Source of the DNA: Flavobacterium potami
GTDB taxonomy: Bacteria > Bacteroidota > Bacteroidia > Flavobacteriales > Flavobacteriaceae
Assembly (NCBI RefSeq): GCF_020026915.1
Contig: NZ_JAINUY010000001.1
Coordinates: forward strand, 682,001 to 746,000
Direction of reading: 5' to 3'
DNA: 64,000 nucleotides
Both the position numbers and the translations under genes were made by a program. Of the stretch, positions 55,303-63,323 are shown piece by piece. The first letter of the stretch is position 1; every line of letters starts with the position of its first letter. Below the pieces are notes generated by a model. It made no database searches and had not been told where the DNA came from. It saw only the letters and a list, made by a program, of their open reading frames with translations.

Positions 55303-56073
55303 ATGAGATGTTTTTTAGATGTTGATATATCTGGTTTGGTGCGTAGAAAAGCATTTTTGCTAATGTTGTTATTTTATAGTGTAATATTATCTGCCCAAAC
55401 AGATGATACATTTACAGGATGGGGAGCCGTTTTTGCATCCTATAAACTAAATGATAAGCTCAGCGTTCATTTTGATGGACAGCTTAGAAGCACTGACGAA
55501 ATAGAGCATTTACAAAGTTTTATAATACGACCTGGATTAAATTATCATGCTTCTAAAAATATTGTATTGACTATCGGATATGCTTATATCGGGAATAGAC
55601 GAGTGATAGAGATGGTTTCAGATATGATACCCGAACATCGTGTCTGGGAGCAGTTTATCTACAATCAAAGATTTAAAGGCGGGCATTTTACGTCACTACA
55701 ACATCGTGTCAGGTTAGAGGAGAGGTTTATTGGTAAAACTTATTTTGAAAATGGTGCAATAGTAAATGATGGTTCAGAGTTTTCTTTACGATTGCGTTAT
55801 TTTCTTCGAACTCTTTTTCCATTGATAAAAACCGACAATTTCACTGATGGCGCCTTCGTATCGATTCAAGATGAGCTTTTTGTAAATCTAGACAATGCAC
55901 CAACATTAACCAATGGAGGCTTTTTTGATCAGAACAGGGCTTATACATCGTTTGGATGGCGTTTTAATCCAAAATTTGATTTAGAATTAGGATATATGTA
56001 TCAGTATATCAACGGTAGAAATGTCAATGTAAATAATAATATTGTTCAATTGGCCGCTTATTTAAGGCTTTAA
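55303..56073 (+). CDS. DUF2490 outer-membrane-type protein
   Basis: A 256-residue exported protein with a signal sequence (the hydrophobic core begins near residue 17, cleavage near LSAQ). The mature part is built of alternating amphipathic beta strands (GWGAVFASYKLNDKLSVHFDGQLR, YHASKNIVLTIGYAYIGN and others) and ends FDLELGYMYQYING...QLAAYLRL, the DUF2490 pattern of a small outer-membrane barrel. Function is unknown. An inner Met at residue 21 could be the start but would leave a short signal. The tight link to a periplasmic carbonic anhydrase suggests a shared role at the envelope. Confidence 0.75.
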   Translation: MRCFLDVDISGLVRRKAFLLMLLFYSVILSAQTDDTFTGWGAVFASYKLNDKLSVHFDGQLRSTDEIEHLQSFIIRPGLNYHASKNIVLTIGYAYIGNRRVIEMVSDMIPEHRVWEQFIYNQRFKGGHFTSLQHRVRLEERFIGKTYFENGAIVNDGSEFSLRLRYFLRTLFPLIKTDNFTDGAFVSIQDELFVNLDNAPTLTNGGFFDQNRAYTSFGWRFNPKFDLELGYMYQYINGRNVNVNNNIVQLAAYLRL

Positions 56074-56124
56074 TCCTGTTTTTGATGCAAGGGTCTTATT
56101 AAGATGCTGAAGATCTAGAAATTG

Positions 56125-56164
56125 CACCTTAACTTTTTGTGATAGATTAAAGATAACTCCAAAC
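56125..56164 (+). repeat. Partial copy of the accessory-region repeat (right end)
   Basis: CACCTTAACTTTTTGTGATAG, then AAGATAACTCCAAAC: the right-end part of the repeat without its core, directly after the DUF2490 gene. Confidence 0.45.
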
Positions 56165-56231
56165 TAATTTACCACCATTCGACCACAAAAAAAATTGTGC
56201 GTTTTAAAGATCTGAAAACTGCTTTAAAATA

Positions 56232-56576
56232 AAAAAACCTGCTAATCTTACGATTTGCAGGTTTTACTTTTTGGTGGGGAGAGCAGGATTCGAACTTAAG
56301 TCTGGAATCCCGCTTATTTGCTGCGTTATGTTTATTTTAAAACTGTTGTTGCCACGATTTTGCCATAAAAATAAAACTGTTAATTTATTTTGCTAATGTT
56401 TTGATTTTTAATGGTTTGTCCTGCTGTTTTGCTGCTGTAATTCTTTATGCTGTAAATATAAGTAATTTTTTATAAAATTGATTGTTTTGTCCTTTTTTTA
56501 AATTGTATAAAATGTCTAAATAAATTCAAATAAAAAAACTCTTAGCTTCTTGCGGCAAAATTAAAAGCAGCTCAAG
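56232..56576 (+). repeat. Accessory-region repeat with hairpin and tRNA-3'-end-like part (copy 3)
   Basis: Hairpin AACCTGC...GCAGGTT (56236-56262), GAGCAGGATTCGAAC (56281-56295), core TTGCCACGATTTTGCCA (from 56349) and a separated right end GCGGCAAAATTAAAAGCAG (56552-56570). On the minus strand the middle reads TTCGAATCCTGC, then TCTCCCCACCA, that is a T-stem half, a seven-base acceptor strand, a discriminator and CCA, followed by a terminator. The 5' T-stem strand does not pair, so this is a remnant. It accounts for most of the 571-bp gap before the IS3 gene. Confidence 0.65.
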
Positions 56577-56644
56577 ATAAAGTATGATGTATTTTAGTAA
56601 CTTAGTTTTCAACTGACCGGAAATCTGATAAAAATTTTTAAGTT

Positions 56645-57826
56645 ATGGCAAAAATATATAAAAGATATGACCGCATTTTTAAAGAGAGAGCTGTTGGTTT
56701 AATCGATGAAAAAAATACGTTGCAAGCAGCAGCAGATGAACTTGGAATAAGATCCAGCATGCTGTGCAGATGGAGAAAAGAATATCAAAAATTCGGACAG
56801 GGAAGTTTTCCAGGTATAGGATATGACAGGTATCATCCCGATGATCATAAAGTTTTTAATTTAAAAAAGAAATTAAATGAAGCGGCCCTGAGATATGAAA
56901 TTTTAAAAAAAGCATCACCATATCTTTATCAGGGAAATTTAATGATTTATGAGTTCATAAGAGAAAATGAGCGCAGTTATTCCATACTAAAAATGTGCAG
57001 CATTTTGGAGGTGGGTTACGGCAGATACCACAGGTGGAAGAAAAACGGCATTTCTTTAAAACAGCAGCAGACAGCTCTTTTTAAAGAAGATCTTAAATCA
57101 ATTTTTTTTTATTTTAAAAAACATTACGGACGCAATAAAATTACAAAGGAACTTCATAAGCTTGGTTATGTTATATGTCAGGAAAGGGTTTCTTTCTACA
57201 TGCGGGAGTTAGGCCTGCGCCGCATAAAAAAAAGAAAATTTAAGCCTACTACGGCTTCTAAACATACTTATTACACAGCTCCAAATATCCTGGACAGAAA
57301 CTTTCAGGTGCATTCCCACTCCCAGGTATGGGCATCTGATATTACCTATCTTCAGACTACAAAAGGTTTTTTATATCTCACCATCATTATTGATCTGTAT
57401 GACCGTAAAATAATAGGCTGGAACCTGGGCTCAAGTCTCGCCGGTAAAAATACTACTCTGCCGGCTCTCAAAATGGCGGCGGCAAACCGGACTGCAGCTG
57501 AGGGGCTCATCTTTCATTCTGACAGGGGTGTTCAGTACGCCAACAGAGCCTTTTCTAAGGAGCTGTCTTCCTATAAGTTTATAAAAAGCATGAGCCGTAA
57601 AGGATGCAGCTGTGACAATGCTGTATCGGAAAGCTTTTTCAGTTCGCTGAAAAGAGAGTTAATAGATCCGAGAAATAGCTTATTTACCCGCAGAAAGATG
57701 CGACAGGAAATATATGAATTTATTGAAAACTGGTATAATACAAAGAGAATTCACACCTCTCTGAATAATAAAACGATAGAGCAGTTTAATAACGATTATT
57801 ACTTAGAAACAGGGATTAGAATATGA
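56645..57826 (+). CDS. IS3-family transposase, OrfA and OrfB in one frame
   Basis: A 393-residue transposase. Residues 1-55 are an OrfA-like HTH (YDRIFKERAVGLIDE, ELGIRSSMLCRWRKEY), followed by a leucine-rich linker, the HTH_21-like region (~100-190) and the rve integrase core. The DDE triad is complete: Asp232 (WASDITY), Asp293 (HSDRGVQY) and Glu329 (AVSESFF), with the 35-residue D-E spacing of the family. IS3 elements usually join OrfA and OrfB by -1 frameshifting; here both are in one uninterrupted frame. The stop overlaps the start of the next ORF by four bases. The element is probably still active or recently so. Confidence 0.92.
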   Translation: MAKIYKRYDRIFKERAVGLIDEKNTLQAAADELGIRSSMLCRWRKEYQKFGQGSFPGIGYDRYHPDDHKVFNLKKKLNEAALRYEILKKASPYLYQGNLMIYEFIRENERSYSILKMCSILEVGYGRYHRWKKNGISLKQQQTALFKEDLKSIFFYFKKHYGRNKITKELHKLGYVICQERVSFYMRELGLRRIKKRKFKPTTASKHTYYTAPNILDRNFQVHSHSQVWASDITYLQTTKGFLYLTIIIDLYDRKIIGWNLGSSLAGKNTTLPALKMAAANRTAAEGLIFHSDRGVQYANRAFSKELSSYKFIKSMSRKGCSCDNAVSESFFSSLKRELIDPRNSLFTRRKMRQEIYEFIENWYNTKRIHTSLNNKTIEQFNNDYYLETGIRI

Positions 57827-58275
57827 AGCAGGACAATAAAATAAGTGCTGCAGATCTTTATGCTGCCAGTCTGGAACTAGAGATTAAAAAAGCAGAACTG
57901 AAGTTTGAAATCTTGAAAAATGCCGGCAGCTGCATTTCGAAGAAGAAAGACGTGCTTTATGATTTTATCCTGCAGAATGAAAAGCGCTACTCCATCCGGT
58001 TAATGACCGAAGTTTTAGGAGCCAGCAGGTACTGGTATCATAAATGGAAAAAAAATCCGCTTAATGAAACAAAGCGCAGAAAGATCTTGATGCATCAGGA
58101 AATAACCAGACTCTTCTTTGCATTTGAAAGACGTTACGGGAGCGAAAGAATTGCTGTGGAACTAAGGCATGCCGGGCATAAGATATCTAGTAAAACGGTT
58201 AGAAATTATATGCGGGAACTGGGACTTTCAGCGAGAGGCAAAAAAGAATTAACCGGGGTGCGGATCCGCAGCTGA
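57823..58275 (+). CDS. Truncated transposase paralogue coupled to the IS3 transposase
   Basis: A 150-residue protein that aligns with residues ~72-200 of the transposase before it: FEILKNA / YEILKKA, YDFILQNEKRYSIRLM / YEFIRENERSYSILKM, and KTVRNYMRELGL / ERVSFYMRELGL. It therefore has the coiled-coil linker and HTH_21-like DNA-binding part but no DDE core. Its ATG overlaps the transposase stop in ATGA, the layout of translational coupling. It could regulate transposition by competing for ends or by mixed oligomers, or simply be the relic of a second OrfB. The sequence is too diverged from the first ORF to be a recent duplication. Confidence 0.75.
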   Translation: MKQDNKISAADLYAASLELEIKKAELKFEILKNAGSCISKKKDVLYDFILQNEKRYSIRLMTEVLGASRYWYHKWKKNPLNETKRRKILMHQEITRLFFAFERRYGSERIAVELRHAGHKISSKTVRNYMRELGLSARGKKELTGVRIRS

Positions 58276-58635
58276 TATTGTTTGCTGTTTTGAAGTGCCA
58301 GTATGATGGATATAAAAAATATGTAATTTAAAATCATAAACTGTAAGGAATCGAAGCAGCATTAGGGTAAATTTGTCCTATAGTAAGTAAGGTAAAAAAG
58401 CTTTTTTAATCAGGAAAAAAAAGAGGGAACTGGCTGGTTTCGTCTGAAGGCGGATGATGCTCATGGAGGACATGAGAATCTTAAATTCCGGTGTGCTTGT
58501 TTCTTGCCTTTTTCATAAACTATAAATTTAATTCTTTTTTTCCTTATAATTATAGTTTCAAAAAAACAAGCCATGAAATAACTCAATTTCTGGCATCGGT
58601 TGAACAACAAGAAATATATAAGACAGTAGGATGTT

Positions 58636-58886
58636 TTTAATACAGTTTCGAACCTAAAGCCGACAATCCTCGATTTTGCTGGATTTGTAGTTTACAAAAT
58701 TATGAAGTGCCACGATTCTGCCACTTAACTTATCTCGATGAAAAAATTGACAAAATTCGCCTTAACATTCTGTGGCACTTTTGGAGGCAACTCCAAATTA
58801 TCTGTGCCACGATTCTGCCATAAAACTTAAATTGGAGAACTATCTTTAAAATATCTTAGGTTTTATTGGACAAATTGAAAGCAACC
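58636..58886 (+). repeat. Accessory-region repeat, tandem double core (copies 4 and 5)
   Basis: TTTCGAACCTAAAG (58636), core GTGCCACGATTCTGCCA (58708), right end CCTTAACATTCTGTGGCAC to AACTCC (58760-58794), then a second core GTGCCACGATTCTGCCA (58804) and right end CAAATTGAAAGCAACC (58871-58886). GTGCCAC and GTGGCAC in the first unit are inverted repeats, so the unit can fold. The 887-bp gap 58276-59162 holds these copies and otherwise AT-rich sequence. Confidence 0.65.
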
Positions 58887-59162
58887 ATAAAAATCACTCT
58901 ATTTTGATTACTCAATAGACTATTTTTTAAAATTTTTGCTTTTCAAATTTGATTTTTCAAGAATATAAAATTGGTTCCACTTTTCACTTTACTGTTTCAA
59001 ATTATAAAATGCAACCATTTACTTTTTATCGGTATTGGCTCTTTATTTAAATTTATAGTTGCTTTAAATGTTGACTGCTTGAATAAAATTAATCAAAAGC
59101 AATTTTATAATTCCATGCAAGGAAAATCTTTTAATCTGTTGTATAACTTTAAATCTACTATT

Positions 59163-60767
59163 ATGAAAAGAAGAAAGCATTTACTATTTATGTTGGTACT
59201 TTCGCTATTTACGTGCGTTTATATTAATGGTCAAACTGCGAAAAGCCCGAATATTATAATTTTATTATCAGATGATACTGGATGGGGAGATTTAGGACCT
59301 TATGGCGGTGGGGAGGCAAGGGGAGCAGCAACTCCTAATATTGACCGCATGGCTAATGAAGGAATGCAGTTTTGGTCCTTTTACGGACAGCCAAGCTGTA
59401 CGCCCGGAAGAGCAGCATTAATAACAGGAAGAATTCCAAACCGTAGCGGTATGACAACCGTAGCTTTCCCTGGCGATGGCGGAGGTTTGCCAAAAGCCGA
59501 ATGGACGTTGGCTTCTTTATTAAAACGTAAAAATTATAATACCTTTTTTGCCGGAAAATGGCATCTTGGCGAGGAAGATTATTCTATGCCAATTGCACAA
59601 GGTTTTGATGTGATGAAAAATGTAACATTATATCACTTAAATGCTTATACATATACAGATCCAGATTGGAATGCTGACATGCCAGATGATATTAGAGCGA
59701 CATGGGTTAAAGGAACCAAAGGTGCTTTAGAAGGAGAAGCTGGAAAACCATATAGAGAAGTTAGAAAAATAGATGGAAAAGTGATTCCGTTTTTGGATCA
59801 GTATACAGAAGAAGAATCTCTAAAATGGCTGAAAGAAAATGCGAAAAAAGACAAGCCTTTTTTTATGGAAATTTCTTTTGCTAAAAACCACCAGCCTAAT
59901 TTACCTCACCCAGAGTATGCTGGAAAATCTGCAGGTAAAAATAAATACGCCGATTGTATTGTTGAACTTGACGCAAGAATTGGCCATATTATGGATGAAG
60001 TTCGAAATCTTGGTATAGCCGAAAATACTTTAATCATTTATACAGTTGATAATGGTACATGGCAGGATGTTTATCCTGATTGTGGCTACACTCCGTTTAG
60101 AGGAACAAAAGGAACGGATCGCGAAGGAGGTAGCCGTATTCCAACTTTGGCATGGTGGCCTGGAAAAATTAAAGCAAATACTAAAAATAGTGACATTTTA
60201 GGAACACTTGATTTTATGGCAACATTTGCCGCTTTGTCTGGACAGGAATTGCCGGCGGTAGACAGAGAAGGAAAACCAACAATTTTTGATAGTTATGACA
60301 TGTCTCCGGTTTTATTTGGAACGGGTAAATCAAAACGAACAATGTGGTTTTATTTTACAGAAGATGAATTATTGCCAGGAGCAATAAGAGTTGGAAAATT
60401 CAAAGCAGTCTTTAATTTACGTGGTGATAACGGACAAGCGACAGGAGGTTTAGCGGTAGATTCTAATTTAGGCTGGAAAGGGGCGGCGAGTTATGTAGCA
60501 ACTGTACCACAAATATTTGACTTATGGGCAGATCCGCAAGAGCGCTATGATTTATTCATGAACAACTTTACAGAGAAAACATGGTTCTTGCCAACTATTC
60601 AGAACATTATTGGAGAATTTGCAAAAACCTATGAAAAATATCCACCTCATGTAGTACAAAGTAACTTATATCCTGGTCCAATTACTATTGATAATTATTT
60701 GAAGCTTAAAGAGGCACAAGAGAAATTAAAATCCATATCAACTGCTAAAAGAAGCGGTGGTGGATGA
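59163..60767 (+). CDS. Sulfatase (arylsulfatase family, S1)
   Basis: A 534-residue exported sulfatase when started at 59163, where a basic n-region and hydrophobic core begin (MKRRKHLLFMLVLSLFTCVY, cleavage near NGQ). An in-frame ATG at 58971 gives an implausible extension and is rejected. The formylglycine motif is CTPGR with Cys79, so it is of the Cys type needing a radical-SAM or FGE maturase. Metal ligands are Asp37-Asp38 (LLSDDTGWGD) and the Asp-Asn pair in YTVDNGTWQD. KWHLGE and the KNHQPN block complete the active site. It is a lone cargo gene between two copies of the accessory repeat; no maturase or glycosidase lies beside it. Substrate is unknown. Confidence 0.9.
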   Translation: MKRRKHLLFMLVLSLFTCVYINGQTAKSPNIIILLSDDTGWGDLGPYGGGEARGAATPNIDRMANEGMQFWSFYGQPSCTPGRAALITGRIPNRSGMTTVAFPGDGGGLPKAEWTLASLLKRKNYNTFFAGKWHLGEEDYSMPIAQGFDVMKNVTLYHLNAYTYTDPDWNADMPDDIRATWVKGTKGALEGEAGKPYREVRKIDGKVIPFLDQYTEEESLKWLKENAKKDKPFFMEISFAKNHQPNLPHPEYAGKSAGKNKYADCIVELDARIGHIMDEVRNLGIAENTLIIYTVDNGTWQDVYPDCGYTPFRGTKGTDREGGSRIPTLAWWPGKIKANTKNSDILGTLDFMATFAALSGQELPAVDREGKPTIFDSYDMSPVLFGTGKSKRTMWFYFTEDELLPGAIRVGKFKAVFNLRGDNGQATGGLAVDSNLGWKGAASYVATVPQIFDLWADPQERYDLFMNNFTEKTWFLPTIQNIIGEFAKTYEKYPPHVVQSNLYPGPITIDNYLKLKEAQEKLKSISTAKRSGGG

Positions 60768-60833
60768 TAAAATACAAAGTGAAGATTTAAAAATTATTAC
60801 TTAGCTGATACTATGTCAGTGATTTGCTTTAAG

Positions 60834-60878
60834 AAGAGCTAGCTATACTTACAATTAAGTAACTGGCTCTTTTTTATG
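60834..60878 (+). terminator. Terminator after the sulfatase gene
   Basis: AAGAGCTAG pairs with CTGGCTCTT (one mismatch), with an inner ACTT/AAGT pairing, followed by T residues. Confidence 0.65.
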
Positions 60879-60998
60879 AGGTATCTATCTGAAAGAAGAA
60901 TATAATCATACTATATAAAAAATATGCTCTTATTTATTAGATTATGCAGGCTCCGTAAATCTGTAAGTGAGTAAGGCAAGTTATTATTGAATCTAAAA

Positions 60999-61148
60999 GT
61001 TTCGAAACTAAACAGCTTAATCTTTGGTTTTGTTGACTATTTGGTTTTCAAAAGTGCTATGTGCCACAATTCTGCCACAAAACTTAGAATGGTAAAATAT
61101 CTTTAAAAATCGCTTTAATCTTTTGTAGCAAAATTGAAAGCAGCTCCA
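60999..61148 (+). repeat. Accessory-region repeat (copy 6, best-preserved layout)
   Basis: GTTTCGAAACTAAACAGC (60999), core GTGCCACAATTCTGCCACA (61061) and right end CTTTTGTAGCAAAATTGAAAG (61120) to CAGCTCC (61147). TGCCACAAAA and TTTTGTAGCA form an inverted repeat with one mismatch. It is the last copy before the core gene hemH. The 512-bp gap 60768-61279 holds this and the sulfatase terminator. Confidence 0.65.
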
Positions 61149-61279
61149 GTCTGTATTTTGTAATATGATCTCTTTATTTTTTATAGGTTTAGGAATTAAT
61201 CAGTTGTATAAAGCATATCAGAAATATTTCAAATCTCATCAGATTAATTTAATGGATTGATAGAAGTGCCCTTTGAGGA

Positions 61280-62293
61280 TTATTCAGACCAGTCCCTAAT
61301 CCATTTACTCACTGTCCGGCACCATTGGTCGTCGTCATTCAAACATGGAATTGCCAAAAACTCTTCTCCTCCATTTGCTTCAAAATCTTCTTTGGCACGC
61401 ATCGCGATTTCTTCCAAAGTTTCTAAACAATCCGAAACGAAAGCTGGAGTTACAACTGCTAATTTCTTGATTCCTTTTGCTGGCATGTTATCAATTTCAA
61501 CATCGGTATACGGTTCTAACCATTTATCTCCCGCCAAACGCGATTGAAATGTCAAACTGTATTTATCTTCTGGAAGCCCTAATAATTTTATGACTTGTTT
61601 TGTTGTTTCGTAACATTGATGACGGTAGCAGAATTCATGTGCCGGAGATGGCGTATTACAACAAGAACCATCAATTTTACAATGCGATTTAGTTACATCG
61701 GTTTTGCGAATGTGACGTTCTGGAATTCCGTGATACGAAAACAACAAATGATCGTAATCAAAACCAACTAAATGTTTTTGAATTGAATCGGCTAAATTCT
61801 TGATATAATCTGGTTTATTGTAAAATGCCGGAACATCTGTAAATTTCATGTGTGGGAATTTCCTCTTGCGAATTTCTTCTGCTTTTACTAAAATAGTCAA
61901 AGTCGAAGCCATTGCATATTGCGGATATAAAGGAAAAAGCATTACATCTGTAACTCCTTTATCACTCAATTCTTGAAGTCCTTTTTCGATTGTCATGCTT
62001 CCGTAACGCATTGCTAAGGAAACAGGAACATTTACCAAAGGCTGAACCTTTTTCTGCATTCTTTCTGACAGCACAACTAATGGTGAACCTTCTTCCCACC
62101 AGATTTTTGCGTAAGCATGGGCAGATTCTTCTGGTCTTTTTCTTAAAATAATGCCGCGAACTAGTAAAGCTCGTAATAAATACGGAACATCGATCACGTA
62201 TTTATCCATTAAAAATTCATCTAAATACGGTTTGACATCTTTTGGCGCGGGACTTTCGGGAGATCCTAAATTTACTAATAATAATCCTTTCAT
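61280..62293 (-). CDS. hemH: Ferrochelatase
   Basis: A 337-residue enzyme that inserts Fe2+ into protoporphyrin IX in the last step of protoheme synthesis. The active-site His188 lies in FSYHGIPERH and the catalytic Glu in SDCLETLEE near the C-terminus. N-terminal LLVNLGSPESP is typical. Between residues 205 and 227 there are five cysteines (HCKIDGSCCNT and EFCYRHQCYE), matching the position of an internal [2Fe-2S] cluster described for a class of bacterial ferrochelatases. It is encoded 92 bp after an AraC-type regulator on the same strand. Confidence 0.95.
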   Translation of the reverse strand: MKGLLLVNLGSPESPAPKDVKPYLDEFLMDKYVIDVPYLLRALLVRGIILRKRPEESAHAYAKIWWEEGSPLVVLSERMQKKVQPLVNVPVSLAMRYGSMTIEKGLQELSDKGVTDVMLFPLYPQYAMASTLTILVKAEEIRKRKFPHMKFTDVPAFYNKPDYIKNLADSIQKHLVGFDYDHLLFSYHGIPERHIRKTDVTKSHCKIDGSCCNTPSPAHEFCYRHQCYETTKQVIKLLGLPEDKYSLTFQSRLAGDKWLEPYTDVEIDNMPAKGIKKLAVVTPAFVSDCLETLEEIAMRAKEDFEANGGEEFLAIPCLNDDDQWCRTVSKWIRDWSE

Positions 62294-62385
62294 TATCTTT
62301 TTTGTTTTAAGATTTGTTCTAATTTTTCCTCAAACTCAGTGCTTGCCGCTTCTTAGAAATCAATTAATATATTTTTATTTATGCT

Positions 62386-63276
62386 CTAATCTATAAAAGC
62401 GATACTGTTTTTATGATTGGTATTAATGGACATCAGATATCTTTTTGGGGTTGTGGAAAATTTTTTCTTGAATCCCGCAATAAAGTGGCTTCCGGTGCTA
62501 TATCCTATTTTCAGGCCGACTTCATTTACATTGTAAGAACCGCTGTCCAATAGTTTTAGTGCAAAATCCATTTTGTAATCAAAGAGAAAACCATAAACCG
62601 TATCACCATAAATTTGTTTGAAGCCTATTTTTAATTTTTTCATATTCAGTCCAATTTCATCTGCCAGCTGCTGCAGTCCTGGCGGTTCGGCCATATTAGC
62701 GATAAGTATTTCTCTGGCTTTTTTGATTTTCATTACGTTATCTTCATCAATCAAAAATGGACATTGCACTGCGTTTGGATCTTCCATTTTATTGAAATAC
62801 AAACTCAATAATTCATATCCTTTTCCTTTATAATAAAGGTTCTTTAGGGAAGGATGAAGGCTGTAATGAAACAGCTGGCTCAAAACAATAGCCATAGAAG
62901 GACAGATGGTTCCTTCGGCATAATACTTTTTTTTCTTCTTATCGGGGCTTAAAATAGAAATATAATCTGCTTGAATGGAAAATAACGAGTGAAATTTATT
63001 AATCGAAACAATAATAGAAATCACCCATGAATTTGGAGAAAGTTCTACCTTAAGCGATGACTGACGCTGCAGATTGCACAAAATCAGTGATTTTTCCTCT
63101 TTTAATTCTAAAGTGCAATGGTTCTGACTGGACAAAAAAAATGCATTGCCTTTTAGTCCGAAATGAAACTGTATCAGCCCGGCACCTATTTCGTGCTGTG
63201 CAGAAAAAGATTCTGAGCTGTCGTTCTGGAAACGGATAAGGGTAAGGTCTTCCTCAATTTGTATTTCTTCCTCCAT
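62386..63276 (-). CDS. AraC-family transcriptional regulator
   Basis: A 296-residue regulator with an N-terminal sensor-like region (~1-190) without a clear family and a C-terminal AraC HTH domain (~200-285): two helix-turn-helix units LQQLADEIGLNMKKLKIGFK and VNEVGLKIGYSTGSHFIAGF, ending FSTTPKRYL. It stands directly upstream of hemH on the same strand. In flavobacterial genomes a regulator of this kind is often found next to heme-synthesis genes, so control of heme supply is plausible, but the ligand is unknown. Confidence 0.88.
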   Translation of the reverse strand: MEEEIQIEEDLTLIRFQNDSSESFSAQHEIGAGLIQFHFGLKGNAFFLSSQNHCTLELKEEKSLILCNLQRQSSLKVELSPNSWVISIIVSINKFHSLFSIQADYISILSPDKKKKKYYAEGTICPSMAIVLSQLFHYSLHPSLKNLYYKGKGYELLSLYFNKMEDPNAVQCPFLIDEDNVMKIKKAREILIANMAEPPGLQQLADEIGLNMKKLKIGFKQIYGDTVYGFLFDYKMDFALKLLDSGSYNVNEVGLKIGYSTGSHFIAGFKKKFSTTPKRYLMSINTNHKNSIAFID

Positions 63277-63323
63277 TTTTTTTATATAAAAATTACTGAC
63301 TTTTCAAGATAGTGTTCAGGAGA

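Larger units (their letters stand above)
56645..58275 (+). mobile_element. IS3-family insertion element (ends not resolved)
   Basis: Two overlapping ORFs, a complete IS3-type transposase and a truncated paralogue, form the body of the element. I could not fix the terminal inverted repeats with confidence: the segment from about 56617 (TGACCGGAAATCTGATAAAA) and the region near 58405-58440 share only short AT-rich similarity when inverted. It is bounded on both sides by copies of the accessory repeat. Confidence 0.75.

Noticed and set aside
58971..59162. N-terminal extension of the sulfatase
   Set aside because: The extra 64 residues hide the signal peptide that begins at 59163 and have no family similarity.
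46112..61148. Calling the repeat-bounded region an integron
   Set aside because: No integron integrase is seen, the repeats lack the typical GTTRRRY ends, and modules contain genes in both orientations with their own promoters. Only the similarity of layout is reported.
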